This document shows, piece by piece, positions 1 to 7,941 of a DNA stretch of 64,000 nt. The stretch covers positions 1 to 64,000 of the forward strand of contig JABJIC010000014.1 in assembly GCA_018661465.1 (NCBI GenBank), in the 5' to 3' direction. The DNA comes from Gammaproteobacteria bacterium (GTDB lineage Bacteria; Pseudomonadota; Gammaproteobacteria; Pseudomonadales; Pseudohongiellaceae). Both the position numbers and the translations under genes were made by a program. Numbering within the stretch: position 1 is the stretch's first letter; the number at the start of each line of letters is the position of its first letter. A model generated the notes under the pieces. That model ran no database searches. It had not been told where the DNA came from and saw only the letters and a program-made list of their open reading frames with translations.

Positions 1-76
1 CGACACTGTGGCCTCGATCAACTACTTGCTTGACCGCTTCTATTCTAAATTCTTCTGTGTATCGATTGTTGCTCAT
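1..76 (-). CDS. IS3-family transposase OrfA, N-terminal fragment (cut by window edge)
   Basis: The reverse complement reads MSNNRYTEEFRIEAVKQVV followed by DRGHSV, the usual opening of the helix-turn-helix OrfA protein of IS3-family elements of the kind that begin M-S-x-x-R-Y-x-E-E-F-x-I-E-A-V-K-Q-V. Only the first 25 codons are inside the window; the rest and OrfB lie to the left. An AGAGGTG ribosome binding site sits 4 bases upstream of the ATG at 76. OrfA binds the IS ends and is normally fused to OrfB by a programmed frameshift; that part cannot be seen here. The assignment rests on a short but characteristic stretch. Confidence 0.85.
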   Translation of the reverse strand, partial: MSNNRYTEEFRIEAVKQVVDRGHSV

Positions 77-117
77 ATTCACCTCTCTTATAGCCATTTT
101 GTATGACTGAAAGGTGT
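1..117 (-). mobile_element. End of an IS3-family insertion sequence
   Basis: The OrfA start lies only about 40 bases from the stop codon of the next gene (TAG at 118-120). IS3 elements usually carry their terminal inverted repeat 30-100 bases upstream of orfA, so the IS end should fall at about 100-120. The exact tip cannot be fixed because the partner repeat is outside the window. The stop codon of the neighbouring gene may be supplied by the IS end. Confidence 0.5.
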
Positions 118-606
118 CTAGTAAAGTGATAGCGATTCAGTCATTGCCATAGCTGCGAACATAACTGGCAGCGCGAAAGAGCTCAAATTATCTACACTGA
201 AAATATTTTCGCCAAAAACAAGTGGCCTAAAAGCCGATGAGACTAGTACAGTAAGTATTGCTAGCACTAATATTGGTAGGCTTTCCTCATAATAATAAGT
301 ACGAAAATTCAGTCCTTCTATGGGTTCTGGGAAAAGTAAATGAGCAATTAGATAGAGTCCAATCGGACCCCCAAGCATCATTAGAAAGCCGGGAAACGTC
401 CATGATTGTATATCTCTCAGATTCCAGATTTCCCACCATTGTTGAACCAGGGCCAAAAAAACAATTACGACGAAAAGGGAGTGAATCCAGTAAAGGCTTA
501 TAGTCTTTTTGTTTCGTATAGACAGCGCCACGCCATTAAGCAGCTCGGTGATTCCCAAGCCGATGATCAAGGAAAGGAGTACCATTAGAAATTCAAACAA
601 GCCCAA
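118..606 (-). CDS. Small integral membrane protein, possibly truncated by the IS
   Basis: The product has 162 residues with about five hydrophobic segments (near 3-25, 40-62, 73-95, 110-130 and 143-155). It opens MGLFEFLMVLLSLIIGLGIT, a start I recognise from uncharacterised bacterial membrane proteins without an assigned function. The last segment is short and the stop codon falls at the presumed IS boundary, so the native C-terminus may have been lost. No catalytic motif is visible. The start ATG at 606 is the first in the frame. The next gene upstream on the same strand ends 47 bases away, so the two may be co-transcribed. Confidence 0.6.
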   Translation of the reverse strand: MGLFEFLMVLLSLIIGLGITELLNGVALSIRNKKTISLYWIHSLFVVIVFLALVQQWWEIWNLRDIQSWTFPGFLMMLGGPIGLYLIAHLLFPEPIEGLNFRTYYYEESLPILVLAILTVLVSSAFRPLVFGENIFSVDNLSSFALPVMFAAMAMTESLSLY

Positions 607-653
607 TTCTTTATTTCCTTTTCGCTAAGTATCTAATTGCCAGGTGCTTGCAC

Positions 654-1025
654 CTAGCTATCCAGCCTCGCCTTCAAAACCCTATTCCATATCACTTCGT
701 CGGTAGTTTCCCATACTCCCTGGAGCATGCTTCTAAACAGGGGGCTCGATCTGGATTCTTTCTCGATTCGATCGATAAAGTCGTTCCCGTGTAGCTCAAT
801 CAATTCTTCAAGTGGTCCAGCCGCCAAGTTTGCCAGAACTCTCTCATCCGGATTATTACGCAGTATAATCAATACAGCAGCCCAGCATATTTCAGGAGAA
901 TCGGCTTCCAAATCCACGAATTTTTCGATGGCCCAGTATTGCGGATGAAACTCATCAAATTCTTCTTTGCCGCTATATATTTCGATATATGCTGCTACCC
1001 AATTGTGAAATTCTTCTTCGGTCAT
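654..1025 (-). CDS. DUF6869-like small cytoplasmic protein
   Basis: The product has 123 residues, is acidic and helical, and has no signal peptide or membrane segment. The central pattern (about residues 50-100) with W-A-A-V-L-I-I-L, then N-N-P-D-E-R-V-L and A-A-G-P-L-E-E-L-I-E-L-H-G, matches the family annotated as DUF6869, which often occurs as a lone small protein and has no known function. It is followed by the small membrane protein gene on the same strand. The family name is from memory and was not checked by a profile search. Confidence 0.65.
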   Translation of the reverse strand: MTEEEFHNWVAAYIEIYSGKEEFDEFHPQYWAIEKFVDLEADSPEICWAAVLIILRNNPDERVLANLAAGPLEELIELHGNDFIDRIEKESRSSPLFRSMLQGVWETTDEVIWNRVLKARLDS

Positions 1026-1097
1026 TCTAGTTTGCCTGTCTCTTCTTTTGATTAATTGATTATGTGTTGTTTGAGCTCGAATACTATAGCGAGAGTG

Positions 1098-1556
1098 TTA
1101 CTTTCTAACGACTAAGAAAACACCAACTGCCATAAAAATCAGACCGAATAGACGCTGCATGGTAATAGAAGTCTGAGGTGCGCCCATCAAGCCAAACTGG
1201 TCTATGGTCATCATTGAAATTAGTTGTCCCAACAAGACAAATGCAACTGCGTTTCCAATGCCAAATCGAGGCGCTACCCAGGTAATGCTCAAAACGTAAA
1301 ATACTACAAACAACCCGCCAAGGTAATAATAAAATGGCGTGTTAATACTGGTGAAAGCCTTCGGAACACCTTCGAACGCCAGCATATATCCGATCGAAGC
1401 TAGCATGCCGACGAAAAACAGGATCGACGCTGCTAAGGCTGGGCTCTGGAGTTTGCCGCCTAGTCCCGCATTAAGTGCTGCCATGATAGGAATTCCTATT
1501 CCGGCAAACAGCATTAGAATCGCGTAGAAAGTTGAGTTGTATTGAATTTCTCCCAC
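1098..1556 (-). CDS. YdcZ/DUF606-type DMT superfamily membrane protein
   Basis: The product has 152 residues and about five transmembrane helices (near 10-28, 42-60, 75-95, 101-120 and 133-150). N-A-G-L-G-G near residue 28, a GNA-x-A-F-V-L-L-G-Q-L segment near 100, and the closing L-x-G-L-I-F-M-A-V-G-V-F-L are typical of the short DMT (drug/metabolite transporter) proteins of the YdcZ group, which are half the size of EamA transporters and probably act as dimers. The substrate is unknown. The gene stands alone, with a 240-base gap and a terminator on its upstream side. Confidence 0.75.
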   Translation of the reverse strand: MGEIQYNSTFYAILMLFAGIGIPIMAALNAGLGGKLQSPALAASILFFVGMLASIGYMLAFEGVPKAFTSINTPFYYYLGGLFVVFYVLSITWVAPRFGIGNAVAFVLLGQLISMMTIDQFGLMGAPQTSITMQRLFGLIFMAVGVFLVVRK

Positions 1557-1740
1557 GTCTTTACCCTCGTATCAATTGTAGTGTGTTCAACAACTCGGCA
1601 ATACATTAGGCTTGAAAACGAAGCCGGCTTTCTATTTTAAGCGACTGAGTCTAGCTCGTAATTGCTTGAAATGAAACAGGTATTCCCGAATGGGATAGGT
1701 GGGGGATGAATGCACTAGTCAGTGAATTTCAGAAATAAAA

Positions 1741-1782
1741 AAAGGGCGAACCTATTAATAATTAATAAAAGGCTCGCCCTTT
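1741..1782 (-). terminator. Rho-independent terminator of the redoxin/monooxygenase gene
   Basis: A 9-bp stem (1741-1749 pairs with 1774-1782), extended by two further pairs after one mismatch, encloses an AT-rich loop. On the minus strand the stem is followed by a run of seven T. It lies about 20 bases beyond the stop codon at 1803. Confidence 0.85.
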
Positions 1783-1802
1783 GTATTACAGATTAGAGGG
1801 TC

Positions 1803-3650
1803 TTATTCAGATCCGCCCTGATCTACATTCTTCCATGAGTAGAATCCCATGAACATTTCTTCCCAGCTCTGTTCGCCCCAGTTGATCTCGGCGTTTGGAT
1901 CAGGGTTGAACGGATTCTGTGAAGAGTTGTCGAAAGCACCGGTTGCGATGATCTGCGTTCCAGCAGGAACTCTCAGTGGCTCTTCCAGTGAGTGGGCGAG
2001 CTGCCAATTGAATGAATATGCCGGTACCGAAAGAATCATCTCTTCAGTTCCGTCTGGGTACTTGGCCACAAAAGCCATGCGCTTGCCACGAAAGTGCATA
2101 TGAGGCATCAGGCTATAAATTTCAGCCTCTTGGGGAATGGTAGTAACAAACTGCATCTCGTGATCTTTCGCCTGAGCTGGAATAGCGATTGCGAATTCAT
2201 TACCAACACCGCCGCCCATTCGCTCTTCAGGGATCACTCCCTCGTCGTAGAAGTAGATTCCAACTTCAGTTGCATCAGTGCTTTCCTTTCCAGAAGTTGT
2301 GTAGTGCATCTGAAAGCTCAGCTGGGAACCTGCTTTAAGCAAACCACCAACACCTTCAGGATTGAAGGACATGTCGTTGCCCGGAGCGTATCCGGCGACA
2401 GATGCCTGGTTTACATCTGAACTTCCAAGAAATGAATCGATGTCCAAGCCAGGAAGCTGATTGAATAGCTCAGTAATGTTAGGTTGCTCACCGGACGCAA
2501 ATGCAGCAAAAAGCTGGGTTTTAATTGCAGTAGATTCTTCTTCTGGAAGTGCAGAAAGAGCATCCATTAGAATCTGCTGAAAATCTGGAGCACCTTCCGG
2601 AGGTACAACCGTAGTAATGATGTGATGAAGGACTGATGCGTCGCCTGGAGCTACTGCGCTACCTCGAATCCAGCGGTCTTCTTCCAGTCCAAGATCGACT
2701 TGCAGTTCCATATAATCCACTACACCGGTAGCAGGTACAGTCTGAGGTGGAATCTTAACAATCATGTCCGGCTCGCCCATTTCCCATTTGGTATCAGGCC
2801 AAACCAGGGCTGTCAGTGGATCGTTCTCGCTGTCTACAACGGAACCATTGTTCACCCAGTGAACCAGCATTTGCATTTCTTCGTCACTAAGATTCATCTC
2901 GTTCTTCATCTTGTGACCAACTTTGTTATCCACCTGACCAGGAGGCATGCGCTTGGTCAAAATAACTTCGCGAATCATTGGCGACCAGCCCTGAACGGCG
3001 AGGTTGCTGTCCATAGCGAATGGCGCGATTCCTCCTTCACGGTGGCATTCAGCACAACTCTCGGCAATGATTGGTGCAATATCTTTCTCGTAAGAAAGGT
3101 TTGCGTGGGCAGCTGTTGTAGCAAACTCGATTGCAGCTCCGGAAGTAGTCGCCGTGATTAGCTCAGCTCTGTCGCCGTCGAGCAGGCTCTGAATTGACTC
3201 GTTCAATTCATCTTGCACAGGACCTCGATAAACAACTTCGAAAGAGGAAGGGCTATAAACAACTGCCTGATCAAGATGAGTTATACCCAGAGATTCAGTT
3301 ACCAGCTGTGTGTCATCCATTAATACGGAAATGTCCAAACCAAGACTGGCAATATCAGCTGCAACTGCGTCGCGATCTTCTTGAAGACCAGGATTTAGCA
3401 TAAAAAAAGCTACGCCTTGGTCGGCATACTGCGATTGCAGGGCTTTAAGACCTTCAACCACTGATGGATCTGTTGAACCATTTGCCTGTGGCAAAATTAC
3501 CACGGCGCTGTGATCGTCGTACCAAGCCATGTGCTGGAATGCACCTTGATGATCGATCAATGCGAAGTCGCCAACTCGCTCACCCGCTGTAAGCGTGGTG
3601 GCAAATGTGACAAGAACAGCAAGTAATGAGTATCTAATAGAATTTTTCAC
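1803..3650 (-). CDS. Secreted redoxin-like / cytochrome c / copper monooxygenase-like fusion protein
   Basis: The product has 615 residues from a GTG start at 3648-3650, which has an ideal GGGGGAG site 6 bases upstream; an ATG at 3677 would add nine residues but has no such site. A signal peptide spans about residues 1-22. Residues 25-155 look like an AhpC/TSA-type thioredoxin fold but contain no cysteine, so the redoxin active site is absent. One haem c motif CAECH lies at residues 199-203, followed by an M-P-P motif that suits a Met ligand. The C-terminal 300 residues resemble peptidylglycine/dopamine-type copper type II monooxygenases: a H-H pair (VLHHIITTV), S-F-Q-M-H-Y-T-T, and SLMPHMHFRGKRM with H-x-H. 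It probably acts in the periplasm as a haem- and copper-dependent oxidoreductase of unknown substrate. It is monocistronic. Confidence 0.8.
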   Translation of the reverse strand: MKNSIRYSLLAVLVTFATTLTAGERVGDFALIDHQGAFQHMAWYDDHSAVVILPQANGSTDPSVVEGLKALQSQYADQGVAFFMLNPGLQEDRDAVAADIASLGLDISVLMDDTQLVTESLGITHLDQAVVYSPSSFEVVYRGPVQDELNESIQSLLDGDRAELITATTSGAAIEFATTAAHANLSYEKDIAPIIAESCAECHREGGIAPFAMDSNLAVQGWSPMIREVILTKRMPPGQVDNKVGHKMKNEMNLSDEEMQMLVHWVNNGSVVDSENDPLTALVWPDTKWEMGEPDMIVKIPPQTVPATGVVDYMELQVDLGLEEDRWIRGSAVAPGDASVLHHIITTVVPPEGAPDFQQILMDALSALPEEESTAIKTQLFAAFASGEQPNITELFNQLPGLDIDSFLGSSDVNQASVAGYAPGNDMSFNPEGVGGLLKAGSQLSFQMHYTTSGKESTDATEVGIYFYDEGVIPEERMGGGVGNEFAIAIPAQAKDHEMQFVTTIPQEAEIYSLMPHMHFRGKRMAFVAKYPDGTEEMILSVPAYSFNWQLAHSLEEPLRVPAGTQIIATGAFDNSSQNPFNPDPNAEINWGEQSWEEMFMGFYSWKNVDQGGSE

Positions 3651-4294
3651 AAACAACTCCCCCTTCGTTAATGACATTCTGGATTGGACAGATATTCCAA
3701 TGCATCGAGTTTACTGGATTTACAGGCTATTGCAGCCTTTTTTTGGGTTTTTTGTTACGAACATACCCAGTTTCTTTGCAGCCCTTTATTTATGGGGGTT
3801 CCAAGGTGCCACTGCTGGCTAAAGCCACTTGAATAACTGAGTGAAGGTGTTGTTAACTAGTTACTGAATTTTAAAGAGCTTATTTTTTGCTTTCAGGTTC
3901 AGGATTTGATTTCTGGAGATGTCGAAAACGTGATATCTGCACTGAATGGACAGGCGCTTGTTGTAGAGTAATAACTTTTCATTATTATGACTTTTCCCCC
4001 AATTACTAAAGGCTCCTAGCTTGAAGTCGGTGTTATTCAACAATTCAAGGGTTGGCCCTCAGTAGGCTCTTTGTTTGAAACTGGCAGGGCTTGGGGATTC
4101 AATAATAAGAACTACGTTGAAGATCAACGCCATTTAGTCGAGAAACTGAAGCCGGACTATTTGCTGATGCTTTCTTCCTGTCTAGAGTTTCTGTCTCTGG
4201 AGAAGCCTTCCATTGGTGTCCGGGAAAAGCTAAGGGAGGGTTCAGGCACTGTTTACGAATGGATGCATTTTGGTCTCGGTGGCCAGGATTCGAG

Positions 4295-4351
4295 CTGATC
4301 CCATCCCGCTTCAAATTGATTCCATCCCGAACTCGCCCTGAATTTATTCCA
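4295..4351. repeat. Short direct repeats with 21-bp spacing, possible IS21-type end relic
   Basis: CTGATCCCATCCCG at 4295-4308 recurs as TTGATTCCATCCCG at 4316-4329 (12 of 14 identical, 21 bp apart), and a weaker TTTATTCCA follows at 4343-4351. The block is framed by TCTCGGT (4273-4279) and its inverted copy ACCGAGA (4369-4375). Multiple short repeats near an end are typical of IS21-family elements, but no istA/istB gene is present. Confidence 0.3.
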
Positions 4352-4380
4352 GAATCAAAACCAAGTGACCGAGAATGCCG

Positions 4381-4422
4381 TATACTAAGACACTAGTTCG
4401 TTCGTCCTGCTCTCGAGCAGGA
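4381..4422 (+). promoter_or_regulatory. Probable hemH leader: -10-like box and hairpin
   Basis: TATACT at 4381-4386 is a good -10 match, but no clear -35 box is visible at the proper distance. Downstream, TCCTGC (4405-4410) pairs with GCAGGA (4417-4422) around TCTCGA, giving a small hairpin in the 5' leader just before the hemH start. Its role is unknown. Confidence 0.35.
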
Positions 4423-4442
4423 ATATATAAGAAGTCGAAAGT

Positions 4443-5483
4443 ATGTCTAAAGCAGTTTTAATTTTGAATCTCGGTACTCCCGCGCAGCCAACCGCTAAAG
4501 GTCTGCGTCAGTTTTACAAATACTTTTTTTCAGATCCCAATGTGTTTGATATGAATCCAGTCGCTAGGTGGCTCCTGAGGAACCTGGTGATAATGCCTTT
4601 TCGTGCTCCAAAAACAGCGAAAGACTATGCTGCAATCTGGATGGAAGGTGGTTCTCCTCTGAAAGTATATGCAGATCGCGTGCAACTCAGTCTGCAAAAT
4701 TCTTTTAATGAGGCAAATGAAGATGTGCTGGTGCTAAATGGCATGGCCTATAGCCAACCTTTCATTAGTGAGGCTATGGCTCAACTGGAGCAGGAGGGCA
4801 GGGATGAGATCGTGGTAATACCCATGTTCCCGCAATACTCAACGGCCACAACGGCATCTGTTTTTGAAGCAGTGAATGAAGCGGCATCGAAATGGGAAAT
4901 TAGTCCAAAGCTACACTTCGTTAACGATCTCTACGCCGAACCAGCTTTTGTCAGAGCCTGGTCAATTCTTATCACTCGCCATCTTAAGGAAGAAGAAATA
5001 GATCATGTCATATTTAGTTATCATGGCATGCCTGAACAGGCGATTTTAAAAGCGGATGATGCTAATCATTGCAGATTTGGTGTCTGTTGCCAGCAGATAT
5101 CAGATAAGAACGAACTCTGCTACCGCGCTCAATGTATTGCGACAACACGTTCGATTACCGAGGCTCTGGCATGGGAAAGAGATGAATATTCCATAGCATT
5201 TCAATCCCGCTTTGGTCGGCAGGCGTGGATCAAGCCTTATCTGGATGAGCATCTACAGGACTTGCTGGGTCAGGGAATAAATCGAGTCGCTATTATCACC
5301 CCATCGTTCGTTTCTGACTGCCTCGAAACTATCCATGAGATTGGAATTGAATATAAAGGTCAGTTCATGGAAGGGGGAGGTAGGGTGATGCAATTGATTC
5401 CGAACCTCAATGATGACCCTGGCTGGTGCAGTGCGGTTTTGGAAATTTCCAGACGGCATTTGAAAATGGCTGAATTTAACTAG
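4443..5483 (+). CDS. hemH: Ferrochelatase (protoporphyrin ferrochelatase)
   Basis: The product has 346 residues and inserts Fe2+ into protoporphyrin IX in the last step of haem synthesis. The N-terminal KAVLILNLGTPAQPT, the catalytic SYHGMPE with His at residue 194, and the C-terminal PSFVSDCLETIHEIG with its metal-site Glu are all present. Between residues 210 and 231 lies the cysteine-rich insert with Cys at 210, 215, 216, 226 and 231, as in ferrochelatases with a [2Fe-2S] cluster or of the Y-R-A-Q-C type seen in several proteobacteria and Bacteroidetes. The protein is soluble or peripheral at the inner membrane. The hybrid kinase gene follows after 174 bases and is probably a separate unit. 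Confidence 0.95.
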   Translation: MSKAVLILNLGTPAQPTAKGLRQFYKYFFSDPNVFDMNPVARWLLRNLVIMPFRAPKTAKDYAAIWMEGGSPLKVYADRVQLSLQNSFNEANEDVLVLNGMAYSQPFISEAMAQLEQEGRDEIVVIPMFPQYSTATTASVFEAVNEAASKWEISPKLHFVNDLYAEPAFVRAWSILITRHLKEEEIDHVIFSYHGMPEQAILKADDANHCRFGVCCQQISDKNELCYRAQCIATTRSITEALAWERDEYSIAFQSRFGRQAWIKPYLDEHLQDLLGQGINRVAIITPSFVSDCLETIHEIGIEYKGQFMEGGGRVMQLIPNLNDDPGWCSAVLEISRRHLKMAEFN

Positions 5484-5657
5484 TTATTTGGTTTGAAGCC
5501 AGAAAAACGGGCAGTAAAAAGATACAATCCTCCTATAGGCTCCTTTATCTTGTGGTACTTTATGCACCATAGAATGTGGATGCCGATAAGTTTTTTGTAA
5601 GAATTTTCAGAATTTTTTCCTGGAATTGAATTCCTCTAAATGGAATTTTAAGATTAC

Positions 5658-7433
5658 ATGTTTTTGATAAAGCACATACAGTTTTTATGGAATGGTGGCT
5701 TCGATCCTTCGACTAGTAATCCCATTTCTCTCCGGGAGCGTCGCACGCTCTCTACTACAATTTTTTTCGCAATACCCATCGCAATTGGTTTGATCATCTC
5801 CAATTATTACACCGGAGGTGAAAGGGACAATATCTACATTACTTTCGCTGTAGTGGTAATGATATTCAGCTTGTATGTACAGTCTTATTTCGATCAACCT
5901 CTTCTTGCGTCTCAAGTGCCAATATTTGCTTTCTGGCTGGTAATGTTTGTTGCCATGCTCTCAGTTGGCGTATGGGGAAACACCTGGGCGTGGTTGCTGA
6001 CATTTCCTGCTATTGCATCTCTTGTTGCAGGGAGAACTTCCGGTGTTATCTGGTCATTAATTTGTATAGCAACGCTGTGGGGGTTTGCCTATGCCCAATA
6101 TTCCGGTTATGAATTTCCTTTTGTACTCGATGCCGGGATCCCTAATCCTCTTGCTCTAGCTTTCGAGGCTTCTCTGGTTTTGCTCATGCTGTCTGGAGCA
6201 ACATTCGCATTTCGAAATGCGCAGTTGAATGCTGAGCGAAAAGTGAATGCCACTGTTAAGCTGCTAGAGAAGGAAGTCCACGACAGGACAATCGCTGAGA
6301 ATGAAGCCCGTCAATCCGAGCAAGCCAAGGCATCGTTCCTGGCAGCTATGAGTCACGAGTTGCGCACACCGCTTAATGGGGTAATCGGGGCGTCCCAGAT
6401 TTTAAAAGATGGAGATTTGCCGAGTAAGAAAAAAGAATTGATAGACGTTGTACTGCAAGGCAGTGAGACATTATTGGAACTGATTAATAATGTGATGGAT
6501 CTCTCCCGTCTGGATAGTCAGACAATTCAGCTGGAGGCTGTCCCGGTTGATCTTAGAGACTTGATGAAGCAAACCTTGGCTCCACTAAATTTCCAGGCAA
6601 AGGAAAAGGGAGTGGGTTTTAAACTTATTATTGAGGATGACATTCCAGAATTTATCGAAGGCGACCCTACTCGAATACGACAGATTTTGCTTAATCTTGT
6701 GGGCAATGCAATCAAATTCACCAGTGTTGGTGAAGTAGAGGTAATACTGGACACTGCATTGGAGAGACTACGTCTGAAAGTTACAGATACAGGCATAGGT
6801 ATTACCAAGAGTGCGCAGGCCGGCTTATTTGAGCCCTATGTGCAGGCAGATAAAACTACCATGCGACGCTTTGGTGGTTCGGGCTTGGGATTAACCATTG
6901 TTAAGCAATTGGTCTCGGCGATGGAGGGCAAGATAGTTGTTAGTTCTGTGCCGGGAAGAGGTTCTACATTTACTGTATTCCTGCCACTGAAATCTACTAC
7001 CAAACCTGCAATAGCGCCTACCCGAACATCGGATATGAGGCTATCCAGTCTGAATATTGTAGTTGCCGATGATAACGCGGTAAACAAAATGGTTCTCTCC
7101 AGGCTTTTAGAGGTCGATGGACATCATGTTGTTACGGTGTCTAACGGCAAAGAAGCCTTCGAATATCTTCACGATCATTCCGTGGATATTATAATGATGG
7201 ATTTGCAGATGCCGGTAATGGATGGTGTTACTGCTGCTCGCAAGATCCGCGCATTATCAGGACCTCGCTCCAAAGTTCCAATAGTTGCAGTTACGGCCAA
7301 CGTGGTTCATGAATCCCCGGAAGATTTGTTTGAGCAAGGTATGAATGGGTTTCTCAGCAAACCCTACAGACAGGAAGAATTAAGGGAAGTCTTGGCCATA
7401 GCTATGTCGCCCAATCCCGATGCTTTAGTCTGA
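5658..7433 (+). CDS. Membrane hybrid sensor histidine kinase with receiver domain
   Basis: The product has 591 residues. Residues 30-200 hold about six transmembrane helices with very short loops, so there is no periplasmic sensor domain and the signal may lie within the membrane. A short coiled coil (205-225) leads into HisKA with SHELRTPLNG (phospho-acceptor His233). The HATPase domain has N-box NLVGNAIKF, G1 DTGIGI and G2 GSGLGLTI (about 340-450). The C-terminal receiver (about 470-585) has the D-D acidic pair, phospho-acceptor Asp515 in MMDLQMP and the conserved K in SKPYR. There is no HPt or DNA-binding output domain and no response regulator next door, so it is an orphan that must pass phosphate to a partner encoded elsewhere. 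Confidence 0.92.
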   Translation: MFLIKHIQFLWNGGFDPSTSNPISLRERRTLSTTIFFAIPIAIGLIISNYYTGGERDNIYITFAVVVMIFSLYVQSYFDQPLLASQVPIFAFWLVMFVAMLSVGVWGNTWAWLLTFPAIASLVAGRTSGVIWSLICIATLWGFAYAQYSGYEFPFVLDAGIPNPLALAFEASLVLLMLSGATFAFRNAQLNAERKVNATVKLLEKEVHDRTIAENEARQSEQAKASFLAAMSHELRTPLNGVIGASQILKDGDLPSKKKELIDVVLQGSETLLELINNVMDLSRLDSQTIQLEAVPVDLRDLMKQTLAPLNFQAKEKGVGFKLIIEDDIPEFIEGDPTRIRQILLNLVGNAIKFTSVGEVEVILDTALERLRLKVTDTGIGITKSAQAGLFEPYVQADKTTMRRFGGSGLGLTIVKQLVSAMEGKIVVSSVPGRGSTFTVFLPLKSTTKPAIAPTRTSDMRLSSLNIVVADDNAVNKMVLSRLLEVDGHHVVTVSNGKEAFEYLHDHSVDIIMMDLQMPVMDGVTAARKIRALSGPRSKVPIVAVTANVVHESPEDLFEQGMNGFLSKPYRQEELREVLAIAMSPNPDALV

Positions 7434-7554
7434 TAGTTGGTGCTTCTGGTAACAGGGCCAGTCTTGGCTCAACAAATATTACTGATTTGAATCAATATCC
7501 GATATTTTTCTCTGGGCTAATCTTGCTCGGAACCTAAAATTCGGAGAGATATTT

Positions 7555-7671
7555 GTGAACAATGCAAATCACGAACGCGAAGCAAAATTGTTACCGGTTG
7601 TCGGGACGATCTTCGCCTGTACTGCGCTTATTATTGTTGTTTCCTATTTTCTTGGTAACGCTCTAGTTTAG
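7555..7671 (+). CDS. 38-residue single-helix membrane protein
   Basis: A GTG start at 7555-7557 is preceded by GGAGAG at 6 bases, an excellent ribosome binding site. The peptide starts VNNANHEREAKLLPVVGTIF, continues with a hydrophobic helix (about residues 14-35) and ends with L-G-N-A-L-V. A charged N-terminus and one helix suggest a small inner-membrane protein with N-in orientation. I do not recognise a family. It sits 121 bases after the kinase gene with its own hairpin downstream. The case rests on ribosome binding site quality and composition only. Confidence 0.55.
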   Translation: MNNANHEREAKLLPVVGTIFACTALIIVVSYFLGNALV

Positions 7672-7702
7672 GCATCGCACTTAGAGAAACTTCTTTAAGA
7701 AA

Positions 7703-7735
7703 ACACCATATTGATACCTTATATTAATATGGTGT
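7703..7735 (+). terminator. Hairpin after the small membrane protein gene
   Basis: A perfect 10-bp inverted repeat (ACACCATATT at 7703-7712 and AATATGGTGT at 7726-7735) surrounds a 13-base loop. There is no strong T-run on the plus strand, so it may only help termination; a strong terminator follows at 7819. Confidence 0.4.
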
Positions 7736-7818
7736 CTTGTGTGCTCTGTGAATCTCTACGGCACTGATGTCGGCCTAGAGAAAACATATTCAATGGATCA
7801 AATTTCAGGAATGAAAAA

Positions 7819-7848
7819 GGGGGTAGGCTTTACGGCCTACCCCCTTTT
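7819..7848. terminator. Strong bidirectional rho-independent terminator
   Basis: GGGGGTAGGC (7819-7828) pairs perfectly with GCCTACCCCC (7835-7844) around a 6-base loop. TTTTGTTTTT follows on the plus strand and AAAAA precedes the stem, so it can stop both the plus-strand kinase/small-protein transcript and the minus-strand molybdenum-enzyme operon. Confidence 0.9.
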
Positions 7849-7941
7849 GTTTTTCCGGAGCGCTATAGCTATATATGCTCTTCTATCTCTATCTGCCTTT
7901 CGCTCCCCGACTGCCAGTGGGAATCAGGGATTGAAGGACCT

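Larger units (their letters stand above)
3651..4442. other. Gene-poor intergenic stretch with possible relics
   Basis: Nothing convincing is encoded here. A 5-bp stem at 3724-3738 followed by seven T on the plus strand looks like a terminator but has no gene before it. Between 4071 and 4298 an open plus-strand frame of 75 codons has no good ribosome binding site. Its region G-x-A-W-G-F-N-N-K, K-L-K-P-D-Y-L-L-M-L-S-S-C-L-E-F faintly recalls the G-x-D-F ... P-D-x-L-x-x-S-P-P-C-T-x-F-S pattern of degenerate methyltransferase-like proteins in mobile elements. I regard it as a possible remnant only. Confidence 0.4.

Noticed and set aside
3595-3822. 75-codon plus-strand frame across the monooxygenase start region
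   Set aside because: It begins inside the antisense strand of a well-supported signal peptide and runs through T-rich sequence without a ribosome binding site.
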